NCBI GenBank assembly: GCA_947647735.1
Contig: CANSLJ010000004.1
Coordinates: 124,001-188,000, forward strand
Reading direction: 5' to 3'
DNA from: an uncultured bacterium
GTDB taxonomy: Bacteria > Bacillota > Clostridia > Lachnospirales > Lachnospiraceae
Length of the DNA: 64,000 bases
Positions 26,760 through 35,816 of this stretch are shown piece after piece. The stretch's first letter is position 1. Each line of letters starts with the position of its first letter. A program made the position numbers and the translations under genes. The notes beneath the pieces were generated by a model, which had not been told where the DNA came from, did no database searches, and saw nothing but the letters and a program-made list of their open reading frames with translations.

Positions 26760-28376
26760 CTATCTCCGCAGCATCCCGTTCAGCCGCAAAAACAACTCCC
26801 CGCCGGGCATAACCTCCGCCTCCTTATTGCTGACAATGCGAAGCACTGTCACCGCTGCAAGATACAGCAAAAATCCCGGTATCATGGAAACAGCCACCGC
26901 GGCGCCCGCAGAGAGCTTCTTTCCGGCAAACTGGTAGATCAGCAACATGATCAGCGCGCCGGCCAGCGCAACGATCACCGCCATGACCAGCTTTTTCAGC
27001 TGATTCCCCGACAGTTTCAGCCTTCTTGAAAACTTCACGAAAAAGAAGAGAATGACCAGCGCCGCCTGCAGCAGCATCCCCCATAAAATACTCATCACAC
27101 CCAGATCCAGTGCCTTCAATGCCGTTACGACAAACGCTGTCTGAACCCCGAAACTGACAAGAACCGTCAGATATAAATAGATCTTCTCATTCCAGATCTC
27201 CATCAGTCTCAGCAGGATCATCTCCAGGATCAGCAGCACCGCGCCCAGCGCCGCATACTGCAAAATACCTGTCCCCTCCTTCGCCGCGCTCTTTGTCAGG
27301 CATTTCAGGACCGGTTCCGCCATCACTGCGATTCCCGCACAGACCGGAAGCGCAGACACTGCCACACCCAGCAGCATCCCAACCCCCCTCTCCCTGAACT
27401 GGGAATAAGCTTCACTCTTCCAGTGCCCTGCAAGCTGTCTGTAATTTCTGTGGTTCAGGACTGCGAAACACAAGATCAATATCGCCATCACCGGAACCGC
27501 CTCCCCGAACAGAAAGCCCCCTGTCCTCACCCAGGATGCGGAATCCCCTTCTTTTTTACACAATCTGATATATAAAATATAGTTCAATACCAGAGGCGAA
27601 AACAGCATCATACACCTGAGCCCCTGCATAAGCCCGACACTGAGCATCACCCGGAACCCGTGGAAAGCACTCTCCTGATATTTTGCGCTGTCCCTGCCCC
27701 GCATACTGTGCAGCTCCCCGTGAAGCATCAGACAGAATACCAGCAGCAGGATAAGCCCTGTCACCGCTCCGGCAAGCACCCCGAGAAGAGAGCCAAAAGC
27801 GCCGTAAACACTGGTCACCGCCTCATTGTGCTTCAGCTTCGCCACCTTCTCCCCGTACTCCTCCAGAAACTTCATGCCTGCGATACTCCCGGCAAAGACA
27901 GTGACCTGCCGCACCAGATAAAAAATCCTCACCGGCGCATAATAGCCCATCCCCTGCAGATAACCGCCGACCGCCTCCGACACACCCATCACAGGCACCA
28001 GCACCGAGACGACCATCAGACAGATACTGATATGGATATCCCGGACCAGAAAACTGCCGAGCTGATCGCTGAACAAAAGAAATGCCGCGCAGATCAGCGC
28101 CCCCGTGGAAAGGACATAGATCAGTACCCCCTTCAAGAACTTCCTGCTGCTCCGATACTGATTCCGTGCATTTCTGCCCCGGACATACTTCGCCACCATC
28201 CCCGAAAGCCAGACGGAATGGAAGGAAACCAAAAAAACAAGAATGCCCAGAGAAATACCGAGATAACCCGCCCCCTGAATGCCCAGCATGGCAGACAACA
28301 CCAGAATATTGACCATTCCCACCGCCGCCATTTTATATTTGAATAGATCGATAGCCGAAGAACTCATTTTTTTCAT
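26760..28376 (-). CDS. Polytopic membrane protein, MOP/flippase-like
   Basis: A 538-residue protein with about 12-14 predicted membrane helices and short loops. It is arranged as in the MOP superfamily (Wzx, MurJ, SpoVB flippases): LGISLGILVFLVSFHSVWLS, a central LSVGLMQGLRCMMLFSPLV, and a C-terminal helix cluster. It resembles the SpoVB/Wzx type that moves lipid-linked sugars, but no glycosyltransferase is nearby. The gene follows ybeY by 18 bp on the same strand, so it is likely read with the ybeY unit. Confidence 0.7.
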   Translation of the reverse strand: MKKMSSSAIDLFKYKMAAVGMVNILVLSAMLGIQGAGYLGISLGILVFLVSFHSVWLSGMVAKYVRGRNARNQYRSSRKFLKGVLIYVLSTGALICAAFLLFSDQLGSFLVRDIHISICLMVVSVLVPVMGVSEAVGGYLQGMGYYAPVRIFYLVRQVTVFAGSIAGMKFLEEYGEKVAKLKHNEAVTSVYGAFGSLLGVLAGAVTGLILLLVFCLMLHGELHSMRGRDSAKYQESAFHGFRVMLSVGLMQGLRCMMLFSPLVLNYILYIRLCKKEGDSASWVRTGGFLFGEAVPVMAILILCFAVLNHRNYRQLAGHWKSEAYSQFRERGVGMLLGVAVSALPVCAGIAVMAEPVLKCLTKSAAKEGTGILQYAALGAVLLILEMILLRLMEIWNEKIYLYLTVLVSFGVQTAFVVTALKALDLGVMSILWGMLLQAALVILFFFVKFSRRLKLSGNQLKKLVMAVIVALAGALIMLLIYQFAGKKLSAGAAVAVSMIPGFLLYLAAVTVLRIVSNKEAEVMPGGELFLRLNGMLRR

Positions 28377-28394
28377 AAATTACTACTCTGTCCC

Positions 28395-28895
28395 TTACTC
28401 TCTTGTGATCTGAAGCTCCTGCAGCGCCTTCTCCTGTTTTTCCTCCATCACTGCCGCCTCTTCCTCTGTCATATGGTCATATCCCAGCAGATGCAGCATG
28501 CTGTGGGCGCACAGAAACGCAAATTCCCGCTTCCTGCCGTGCCCATAAGCCTCCGCCTGCTCCTTCACCTTGTCCACGCTGATGATGATATCCCCCAGCA
28601 TCAGCTCCCCGGTATCCGGTTCAAAACAATCCGCCGCGTTCTCCTCCACATGCCGGAGATCCGCCGGTGTCTCATAGGCGATATTGGGAAACGAAAGCAC
28701 GTCCGTCGGACGATCCACATCCCGGAAATCCCGGTTAAACTGCCAGATGCCCTCATTGTCCGTCAGCAGGATATTCACCGCCGCCTCATAAGGACAGCCT
28801 TCCATGTCCAGCACCTTCTCCACAACCAGCTCCGCGGTTTCCCTCACATCAAATTCAAATTCCGTATCCGTCTCATTTTCCAGATAAACCGACAT
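28395..28895 (-). CDS. ybeY: Endoribonuclease YbeY
   Basis: Metal-dependent single-strand RNase for 16S rRNA 3'-end maturation and 70S quality control. The 166-residue protein carries the three-His motif HSMLHLLGYDH near residue 135 and LNREFRDVDRPTDVLSFP-type substrate segment (here FNRDFRDVDRPTDVLSFP) near 55-72. The ribosome binding site AGGGGGCGG lies at the end of the upstream PgpH-like gene. The order phoH, pgpH, ybeY is standard in Firmicutes. Confidence 0.97.
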   Translation of the reverse strand: MSVYLENETDTEFEFDVRETAELVVEKVLDMEGCPYEAAVNILLTDNEGIWQFNRDFRDVDRPTDVLSFPNIAYETPADLRHVEENAADCFEPDTGELMLGDIIISVDKVKEQAEAYGHGRKREFAFLCAHSMLHLLGYDHMTEEEAAVMEEKQEKALQELQITRE

Positions 28896-28906
28896 ATTCC
28901 GCCCCC

Positions 28907-30172
28907 TCAGACCATAAACTCATAATACATCTTCTCCTCCAGAAGCCTTTTTTTGATATAGCGCAGATTGGACAGCGTGATATCCGTCTCCGCCAGAGCC
29001 TCCATCGTAAAATGATGCGCAAACATCTGCTCGATCAGATGCCCGTAATCCGCTTTTTTCTCTTTATTGATCTTATTGCTCCGCTGAATCTTCTGGATGA
29101 TCTGATAACAGATATGGACGATCACGGCCTCCTTCTTTTTCAGAGCCTTCCCGCCCGCTTTCAGTTCATCGATCAACACCTCCACAGATTCCGGAAAGGG
29201 AATCGTCTCCAATTTATCCTCCGGCAGATGCCCATAATAGGCGGCACACTTTGCCGACCGGACATCAAGTTCCAGCTCGGAAGTGATCCGCTCCACCAGA
29301 TACGCCGTATGGAGCGCGCAGTAATACTCCTCTTTTTTCATCTCCCGCATCTTTGCCATCACTTCATACTCCTGATCGTTCAGCATCAGATACAGGTTAT
29401 CCTCCCTCTTTGCCACCCTGTTGATATAATACTGCAGAAAGATACAGATCAGAATACCGTTCATCACGATATTGGCAAGAGGCACCAGCGCCTCCTCCCA
29501 GACCAGTTTTTTATTCTGTACAAGAAGTTCGCCCGCATAGATCAAAAGAAGCTGGCTCCCCAGAGAAAGCCCCAGCGGGACCGCCGTATAAAATTCATCC
29601 TTCTGACGGGCAAACAGCGCGATGCCGATCATACCGCTGAGCAGATAGACCAGAAAGGTGGACAAGGATATCTGCTCGCAGAGGACCGTCGTCAGCACCA
29701 GAAGGCTTGTTCCTCCGCAGATCCCCGCCACCGCATCCGACACCCGGGCGAGCGCCACAAAGAAAAACAGAAACATCCAGCCCGTCACCGGAAGCTGGGT
29801 AAATACAAGAGCACACAAAATGCCGCACAGATAAATGCTCAAAAATCTGCCCGGATGCTCCCCGTCGTCATAGAAAAAACCGCCCGATACCCTGCCCGCC
29901 TGAAAGGAAAAGACCGCCGCAAGCGCCACCGAAAGACAGAGCACCAGATTCCGCACCATATAATACAGATCCGCTCCCGCCGCCAGGCTCCCGACCAGAG
30001 CCGCACAGGTAATGCCCGCCAGAACAAGCAGCATACAGCCGGTATTTCTCATCAGTATTTTTCGATCCTTCTTTTTCCTACCTTCGGCTATACTCTTTTG
30101 CGCCTCGTCTGCCTTTTTCTTTTCCAGCCTGTCCTGCTTTTCGTTTTTCTTCTTTTGCTTCATAGGTTTCAT
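28907..30172 (-). CDS. PgpH/YqfF relative with degenerate, shortened HD domain
   Basis: Position between phoH and ybeY is that of pgpH (yqfF), the membrane HD-type c-di-AMP phosphodiesterase. The protein has 421 residues against about 700 for PgpH. The large extracellular 7TMR-HDED domain is absent. A Lys-rich cytoplasmic start is followed by several membrane helices (about 40-255) and a C-terminal remnant of the HD domain. The first His is present (CALHTAYLVERI), but the His-Asp pair reads AAYYGHLPEDK where YYHDIGK is expected, and the middle segment with the later metal ligands is missing. The closing SNLRYIKKRLLEEK matches the end of PgpH. Catalysis is unlikely. The start is uncertain: 30172 overlaps phoH by 95 bases; 30052 is the alternative. 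Confidence 0.8.
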   Translation of the reverse strand: MKPMKQKKKNEKQDRLEKKKADEAQKSIAEGRKKKDRKILMRNTGCMLLVLAGITCAALVGSLAAGADLYYMVRNLVLCLSVALAAVFSFQAGRVSGGFFYDDGEHPGRFLSIYLCGILCALVFTQLPVTGWMFLFFFVALARVSDAVAGICGGTSLLVLTTVLCEQISLSTFLVYLLSGMIGIALFARQKDEFYTAVPLGLSLGSQLLLIYAGELLVQNKKLVWEEALVPLANIVMNGILICIFLQYYINRVAKREDNLYLMLNDQEYEVMAKMREMKKEEYYCALHTAYLVERITSELELDVRSAKCAAYYGHLPEDKLETIPFPESVEVLIDELKAGGKALKKKEAVIVHICYQIIQKIQRSNKINKEKKADYGHLIEQMFAHHFTMEALAETDITLSNLRYIKKRLLEEKMYYEFMV

Positions 30173-31118
30173 ATGCCTTTACAATTTTTTGTACCAGCGG
30201 ATGACGTACCACATCCTTGCTGGTCAGTTCGCAGAACGCGATATCTTCGATCCCCCGCAGCACCCGCCCTGCGATATCCAGCCCTGACTTCATATCCGGC
30301 GCAAGATCCTTCTGGGACGCATCCCCGGTGATGATTACCTTGGAACCGAAACCGATCCTCGTCAAAAACATCTTCATCTGGGCGGGGGTGGTATTCTGTG
30401 CCTCATCCAGGATGATATAGGCATTATCCAGCGTCCGTCCCCGCATATAGGCAAGGGGCGCCACCTCGATCAGCCCCTTTTCCATATTTTTCTGAAAGGA
30501 CTCCGCCCCCATGATTTGATACAGCGCATCGTACAGCGGACGCAGATAGGGATCCACCTTGCTCTGCAGATCCCCCGGCAGAAACCCCAGTTTTTCCCCT
30601 GCCTCGATGGCGGGCCTTGTCAAAATGATCCGCCCCACCTCTTCCCGCTTAAAAGCGGTGATCGCCATCGCCATGGCAAGATAAGTCTTACCCGTTCCCG
30701 CGGGACCCAGACCGAATACGATCATATTGTGACGGATCGCATCCACATATTCCTTCTGCCCGATGGTCTTTGGCTTGATGGGTTTCCCGTTTATCGTGTG
30801 ACAGATCATGTCATCATCGATCTCCGCCAGGATCCCTTCCTTCGCCTCCGGCTCTAAAGACATCGCATAATCCACGTTCTGCTGGGCGATCTCGGCGCCC
30901 TTTCTGGAGAGGGACAAAAGCTGCTTCATCACATGCTCCACCCGGCGCACCTTCTCCTCATCTCCCCTGATATGCACATCGCCGTCCCTGCTGTATATGC
31001 TGACAGCATACTCCTTCTCAAGGCTTTTGATATATTTATCCTGCATGCCGAACAGAGCCTGCTGATCCTTTGCCGGTATTTCCATTTGCAAAACAAAATC
31101 ATTCATCTGCCGTGTCAT
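30078..31118 (-). CDS. phoH: PhoH family ATPase/RNase-like protein
   Basis: A 346-residue PhoH protein with an N-terminal KH-like region and a P-loop ATPase: GLGPAGTGKTYLAMAMA near residue 130, then LTRPAIEAGEKLGFLPGD and AYIILDEAQNTTPAQMKMF (Walker B). PhoH-type proteins are linked to RNA metabolism next to ybeY. ATG 31118 has AGGAGGAACC in front and overlaps the yqfD stop by about 20 bases. The Lys/Glu-rich C-terminal tail overlaps the start of the PgpH-like gene. Confidence 0.93.
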   Translation of the reverse strand: MTRQMNDFVLQMEIPAKDQQALFGMQDKYIKSLEKEYAVSIYSRDGDVHIRGDEEKVRRVEHVMKQLLSLSRKGAEIAQQNVDYAMSLEPEAKEGILAEIDDDMICHTINGKPIKPKTIGQKEYVDAIRHNMIVFGLGPAGTGKTYLAMAMAITAFKREEVGRIILTRPAIEAGEKLGFLPGDLQSKVDPYLRPLYDALYQIMGAESFQKNMEKGLIEVAPLAYMRGRTLDNAYIILDEAQNTTPAQMKMFLTRIGFGSKVIITGDASQKDLAPDMKSGLDIAGRVLRGIEDIAFCELTSKDVVRHPLVQKIVKAYETYEAKEEKRKAGQAGKEKGRRGAKEYSRR

Positions 31119-32358
31119 CAAAAGGTTCCTCCTGAACCTTTGTTTCCTTTCTCTCCACAAACGGCCCCTGCACTCTTAAAGTCCCGGTCAGGGTTACCGT
31201 ATTCGCATTCTTTTTTATTCTAACATTTTTCCCCTTGATTTGTATAGCCTTTTTAGCCAAACTTGCTATATATTCTTCCAGCTTCCCCGAAAGTTCCTCC
31301 GTATATTCCTCCTCCGTCTTCTCCCGCACCACTTTCACAACCTCCCGGATCTCCATCTCCCCAACCTCCAGCGTAATCCCCATTTTCTCCCCCATTCTGG
31401 AATAAGTATGAGGCACCGCCCGGTAATCCTCATAGGGAATCGCAAACAGATGCCAGATCCGGTAACTGTCTCTCCACCTGCAAAAAGTATACTTTTTACA
31501 GTTTCCCGTCTCTGTCTCCACCGTCTTCATCAAAGGAACGTCAAAACTGGTGCTGATAGAACACTCCACAATGATATCCCCGTCCGCATGTACATTTACG
31601 CTCTCCCGCACATTTCCCTCGTTGTCAAAGATCTCCACCTGGCCGCAGATCAGGACATCCCCCGCCTGCACCTCATCTCCGACCTGCACCATCGGCGTCC
31701 CCTCCCTGGTGATGATGGAAACGATCCGCCCGGCTTTGTCGGCACAGATATCGATCCCCTGCTCCTCCTCCAGAAACCCCTCCTTATGGGACTTCTCCGC
31801 TTCCGCCTCCTCCTTCGGAATGGGCTTGTCGTTTTCTTTTATGTTCAGCGTCAGAGCGTTTCCCTCCAGATAGACGCTGATCCAGGTGATCTCCGGATAG
31901 GTTCTCCGCATCTCCTTCTCCAGAAATTCCGTATCCACATTTTTTAACAGCATGCCCTTTTTTATCTCGTGCTCCTCCAGAAAAAGCTGTATATCCTCCT
32001 CCAGGATTACCTGATTTCCCTCGATCCGGATATTCCAGAGCAGAAACTGGGACAGAAAAAACACAGCCATCGCAACCAGAAGAAACGCCGGAAAGAACCA
32101 CCGCTTCTTCACGCCGGACATAAGAAAAGGCAGTCCAATCCTTTTCAGAATGACTACCCTCGTGGACGTCTTACGGACAATATCCTTCATCTCAAAAAAG
32201 CTCTTCAGACTGATGCACATTGTGTAGGATGCCCCGTCCTGTTTGATATTCCAGAGCATCATATGCCGTATGCCGCAAAGATTGATAAACCGCTCAGCGC
32301 AGGCCCCGCTTACCCGGATCCAGAGATAACCTCTGAAAAAATAGAATAACTTCAGCAT
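31099..32358 (-). CDS. yqfD: Sporulation protein YqfD
   Basis: A 419-residue membrane protein of the YqfD family, made under sporulation control in Bacillus. It has a short N-terminal domain (FFRGYLWIRVSGACAERFIN), one membrane helix near residue 95 (FFPAFLLVAMAVFFLSQFLL), and an external domain with VILEEDIQLFLEEHEIKKG and QVGDEVQAGDVLICG. The ATG at 32358 overlaps the yqfC stop (ATGCTGA); a longer frame reaching 32634 only shadows yqfC. It is followed by phoH. Confidence 0.9.
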   Translation of the reverse strand: MLKLFYFFRGYLWIRVSGACAERFINLCGIRHMMLWNIKQDGASYTMCISLKSFFEMKDIVRKTSTRVVILKRIGLPFLMSGVKKRWFFPAFLLVAMAVFFLSQFLLWNIRIEGNQVILEEDIQLFLEEHEIKKGMLLKNVDTEFLEKEMRRTYPEITWISVYLEGNALTLNIKENDKPIPKEEAEAEKSHKEGFLEEEQGIDICADKAGRIVSIITREGTPMVQVGDEVQAGDVLICGQVEIFDNEGNVRESVNVHADGDIIVECSISTSFDVPLMKTVETETGNCKKYTFCRWRDSYRIWHLFAIPYEDYRAVPHTYSRMGEKMGITLEVGEMEIREVVKVVREKTEEEYTEELSGKLEEYIASLAKKAIQIKGKNVRIKKNANTVTLTGTLRVQGPFVERKETKVQEEPFDDTADE

Positions 32359-32624
32359 AAAAACTGCATCTCCTCTATGATTCCTGTGATCCGCATCTCC
32401 TCGCTGGTATAAAAAGCGATATGCAGCTCCCTTCCGCAGAAAGCAACCCTGCCGTTTTTCAGCTGGATAAAGATGCGCTCCGGCGTATACTCTATGATTC
32501 CTTTGTAGTTTTCGATCCAGGCCTCCTCGTTTCCGGTCAGGGAAATATTGGAATCCCCTTTTGTGATATCCTTCGGCAGCTTTAACGACTCCGCAAGCGG
32601 TGTGATGATTGATTTTTTTCTCAT
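32352..32624 (-). CDS. yqfC: Sporulation protein YqfC
   Basis: A 90-residue protein of the YabP/YqfC family. It starts with a short basic tail and a typical PKDITKGDSNISLTGN segment. IENYKGIIEYTPERIFIQ and a closing ELHIAFYTSEEMRITGII follow, as in the YabP fold. It begins the yqfC-yqfD-phoH-pgpH-ybeY cluster. In Bacillus yqfC is transcribed in the mother cell; no SigE promoter was identified with confidence here. The pair supports a spore-forming lineage. Confidence 0.9.
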   Translation of the reverse strand: MRKKSIITPLAESLKLPKDITKGDSNISLTGNEEAWIENYKGIIEYTPERIFIQLKNGRVAFCGRELHIAFYTSEEMRITGIIEEMQFLC

Positions 32625-32712
32625 GTTTCCTCATTTTATTGTGTTCACACTTTTATTGTATGAGGCATGAGACGTTTATATGATATCCTATGCGCTTTCA
32701 AAAATACATTAT

Positions 32713-33525
32713 CTACAACGGAATCATTTCCAGATCCTCCGGCACATAGATCCTCCCGTCAAAAAATTCTGCTGCCTCCTTTGTATAAAGCTTCTTCCTC
32801 GCCTCCATATGATCATCTTCCGTATGATATAAGATCAGATTTTTCACCCCCAACTCCCTCGCCAGTATCGCCGCATCCTTCGCCGTGCTGTGATGCTTTT
32901 CATAGGGATTATACCTGTCAGCATCCGCGAAAAGACAGAACGCCTCGCTCATCAGATAATCGCACCCTTCCGCATAAGCCCTGCTGCACTCCGAATAGGG
33001 CTCATCCCCGAGGCAGGTAAGGCGCACTCCGTCCTCAAAAGCCATCATAAAACCAAACTGCTTCTCCTTCTCCGAACCGATATCAAAGACCTGAAATCCC
33101 GCCCCGATAAGCCGCAGACTCTCCCCATCCTGCAACACCTGAAAAAAGATTCGCTCATCAAAAAAACAGGTAAACTTATCCCAGAGCGTCAGATCACAGA
33201 TACAGCGCAGGGTACGGATCACCTTCTCATTGCCGTATACCGTAAAATCCCCCTCAAATTTCCCGCTTTTCATCCATGCCGCGATCTGCCTCACCACCCA
33301 GACCGCCCCCAAAATATGATCTGTGTGGGAATGGGTAATATACATCTGATGCACCTTTTTCAGTTTCAGCCCCGCCCTGTCAAGCTGGGTGAAGATACCG
33401 TTCCCGCCTCCTGCGTCCACCAGCAGAAACTCCTTCCTGTTTTCCACCATAAAACAGGTATTATAACAGTTTTTCACCATGGCATTTCCGGTGCCGAGAA
33501 TCGTTATTTTTCGCTCTTTCATCAT
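32713..33525 (-). CDS. MBL-fold hydrolase, RNase Z-like
   Basis: A 270-residue metallo-beta-lactamase-fold protein. ILGTGNAMVKNCYNTCFMV and LLVDAGGGNGIFTQL at the start are followed by the metal motif YITHSHTDHILG near residue 62. A later Asp/His-containing CLGDEPYSE and EKHHSTAKDAAILA complete the site, and NLILYHTEDDH is near the C-terminus. This layout is like RNase Z and other small MBL hydrolases, but the exosite arm of RNase Z is not evident. The substrate is unknown. Confidence 0.85.
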   Translation of the reverse strand: MMKERKITILGTGNAMVKNCYNTCFMVENRKEFLLVDAGGGNGIFTQLDRAGLKLKKVHQMYITHSHTDHILGAVWVVRQIAAWMKSGKFEGDFTVYGNEKVIRTLRCICDLTLWDKFTCFFDERIFFQVLQDGESLRLIGAGFQVFDIGSEKEKQFGFMMAFEDGVRLTCLGDEPYSECSRAYAEGCDYLMSEAFCLFADADRYNPYEKHHSTAKDAAILARELGVKNLILYHTEDDHMEARKKLYTKEAAEFFDGRIYVPEDLEMIPL

Positions 33526-33554
33526 ATCATCCTCTATAAATTATCCTGCCGCGT

Positions 33555-34190
33555 TCAAACGCCTGCCTTTTTACAGATATCCTGCAGGCAGCACTTATCA
33601 CAGTAAGGGTTTGTCCTCGCCGTACACACTGCCCTCCCGTGATCCACCAGCCTGTGGCAGAAACTGTTTCCCTCCTCGGGGGGCACAAGCTTCCAGAGTT
33701 CCTTCTCCACCTTAGCAGGCTCCTTGATCCCGTCCACAAGCCCCATGCGGTTCACCAGCCGGATGCAGTGGGTATCTGTCACGATAGCGGGCTTGCCAAA
33801 CACATCCCCCATGATCAGATTGGCGCTCTTTCTGCCCACCCCCGGCAGTTTCAAAAGCTTATCAAAATCATCCGGCACCTTCCCGCCGTATTCATCCCGA
33901 AGCACCTTCATGCAGGCGTTGATATCCCTCGCCTTACTCCTCCCAAGGCCGCAGGGACGGACGATCCTCTCTATATCGTCCGCGGAAGCCTCCGCCAGCG
34001 CGTTGATATCGGGAAATACTTTGTAGAGATCTTCCACCACTACATTTACTCTGGCGTCCGTACACTGCGCCGCCAGCCGCACACTGACCAGCAGTTTCCA
34101 CGCCTGATCATAATCCAAAGTGCAGTCTGAATCCGGGTATTCCTGTTTTAATCGCTCGATGATCTCTAATGTACGTTGTTTTTTTGTCAT
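33555..34190 (-). CDS. nth: Endonuclease III
   Basis: Bifunctional DNA glycosylase/AP lyase that removes oxidised pyrimidines. The helix-hairpin-helix LPGVGRKSANLIMGD holds the catalytic Lys and VTDTHCIRLVNRMG the catalytic Asp. The iron-sulfur loop near the C-terminus reads CTARTNPYCDKCCLQDIC, giving Cys spacing X7-X2-X5, where X6-X2-X5 is usual. AAAGGAG precedes the ATG. It is the last core gene before the accessory stretch that reaches to rlmH. Confidence 0.96.
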   Translation of the reverse strand: MTKKQRTLEIIERLKQEYPDSDCTLDYDQAWKLLVSVRLAAQCTDARVNVVVEDLYKVFPDINALAEASADDIERIVRPCGLGRSKARDINACMKVLRDEYGGKVPDDFDKLLKLPGVGRKSANLIMGDVFGKPAIVTDTHCIRLVNRMGLVDGIKEPAKVEKELWKLVPPEEGNSFCHRLVDHGRAVCTARTNPYCDKCCLQDICKKAGV

Positions 34191-34283
34191 TTGTGCTCCT
34201 TTATTATTAAATATATTTTATTTATTTTTAATCCAGCAGTCTCTTCTCGTTCCGCCGGTGTCCTCGCATGATTTTTCCAAATT

Positions 34284-35816
34284 TTAAGGCACTATCCGCG
34301 ACAAAGAAGGATTGGTTCCCCCGTGGCAATAATGAATATTCAAATGGTATGCCGGCATCGCTCCGCCATCTTCATAAATATAATAGTCTCTTAAATATCC
34401 ATTTGTATGATATCCCCGCTCGTACACGACTCTTCCTTTTTCATCATAATAACTTCCCCGGGAACCGTAAGTAGTCTGAAACACATTGGAACTATGTCCA
34501 TAGCTTCTGTAAAACAGCGTATTATCATCACGGTATACATAATCTATACCCATCACTGTTTCCAGGAATTCCCCTGCCTCCGTTCTGATCAATCCCTGAG
34601 ACTTAAAATGATCAGGCATGCCGGCCGGTGTATACTCTATGAATTCCTCATAATCCTTTACATAATCCTGCTCATCCGCCTTGAATTCTGTCATTTTAGA
34701 ATAAGCATCTTCGCCTGTCCATTCTGCCTCATAAACATACTCTATCGGAAATCCATATACATCTGCCGCCCGCTTTTCACCTTTTCCATTATAATAATAG
34801 TCTTCATATGTGATACCATAAAACTGTCCTTTGGTTTCCTCTTTATACAACTCCAAATGAAGATTTCCATTCCAATCATAATATCGATAAACAGGCTCAC
34901 TGTTTTCAAGGCCGAACTGCTCTAAAAATGCTTCCCTGCTTTCGTATTCAATATAATCCCATTCTCCGTCTTCATACTCCGGCCCGCCTTTAACGGTTGA
35001 ATCTGCATCGTCATCATTTACCCGATAATCGTACATATAATCCAGAAACAGCATATCATAATATTCCTGATTGACCAGACTGCCATCTTCGTTAAACGCC
35101 ACAGTTCCTTCAAACAGCATCTGCTCATCCAGATAATCCCATATTTCAAGTATGCCTGTATCCTTTTGAAGCTGCCACCGGCGCGCTTCCTCATGCCAGT
35201 TTGTATCATAGTCATATGCATACACTGTTTTTATCTGAACGTTTTCATCCTCCTCTATGATCGCCCCGTCTTTACTTTCTACTGCAATTTTCGAAAACTT
35301 CCTTCCATCCCACAGATACCATGTATATCTTTGATCGGCCTCCTCCGTATTATAAATACTCAGCATTTCTCTATCATGCTCATGATAAATCCCGTAAACC
35401 CGATAATCTGTCGGATCTTCCATTTTATCACAGGAAATCTGCTGTAAAATCTCTCCACTTTTATCATAAAGCCTCAATTCGTACTGCCTGGGAGTCTCCT
35501 CCAGCGGGGACAATGTAAGCAGATATGGTTCGGATTCCTCGAAAGGAAACTCCTTAATGAGAATTTCCTCCTGACGTGGCTCAAACTCTTCCTCTGTAAC
35601 GGTTTCCTTTGCTTCAGTACTATCCGACGCGCCTGCCTCCAGTGCCTCGGTGTTCTCCGCTGCGCCTGCTTCTGTTTCCTCCTGCTTTTCCGATGTATCT
35701 TCCAGAGAAGCCGCATCCGCCGCCCCCGCATCTTCTCTGCCGCATCCTGCCATGCATGGCATCAATATCAGCAGAATTACTGCTCCTATAATAAATTTTT
35801 CAGTCTTTTTCATCAT
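34284..35816 (-). CDS. Secreted lipoprotein of unknown function
   Basis: A ~510-residue lipoprotein: basic start, hydrophobic core and lipobox MAGC near residue 23, then an Ala/Glu/Thr-rich linker (about 27-75). The body is rich in Tyr, Asp, Glu and Gly with short YD-type strands (YDYDTNWHEEARRW, YRYYDWNGNLHLE, GSYYDEKGRVVYERG), suggesting beta-repeat structure similar to YD/MORN-like repeats; this is inference. The ATG at 35816 overlaps the TGA of the AAA/PD-(D/E)XK gene (ATGATGA), so translation may be coupled. Function unknown. Confidence 0.7.
   Translation of the reverse strand: MMKKTEKFIIGAVILLILMPCMAGCGREDAGAADAASLEDTSEKQEETEAGAAENTEALEAGASDSTEAKETVTEEEFEPRQEEILIKEFPFEESEPYLLTLSPLEETPRQYELRLYDKSGEILQQISCDKMEDPTDYRVYGIYHEHDREMLSIYNTEEADQRYTWYLWDGRKFSKIAVESKDGAIIEEDENVQIKTVYAYDYDTNWHEEARRWQLQKDTGILEIWDYLDEQMLFEGTVAFNEDGSLVNQEYYDMLFLDYMYDYRVNDDDADSTVKGGPEYEDGEWDYIEYESREAFLEQFGLENSEPVYRYYDWNGNLHLELYKEETKGQFYGITYEDYYYNGKGEKRAADVYGFPIEYVYEAEWTGEDAYSKMTEFKADEQDYVKDYEEFIEYTPAGMPDHFKSQGLIRTEAGEFLETVMGIDYVYRDDNTLFYRSYGHSSNVFQTTYGSRGSYYDEKGRVVYERGYHTNGYLRDYYIYEDGGAMPAYHLNIHYCHGGTNPSLSRIVP

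Noticed and set aside
29012..30331. A 439-codon plus-strand frame opposite the PgpH-like gene
   Set aside because: Antisense shadow; His/Arg/Gln-rich, no start signals, no recognisable domain.
31099..32634. A longer yqfD beginning at 32634
   Set aside because: The first 92 codons only re-read yqfC in another frame; the ATG at 32358 overlapping the yqfC stop gives the normal YqfD start.
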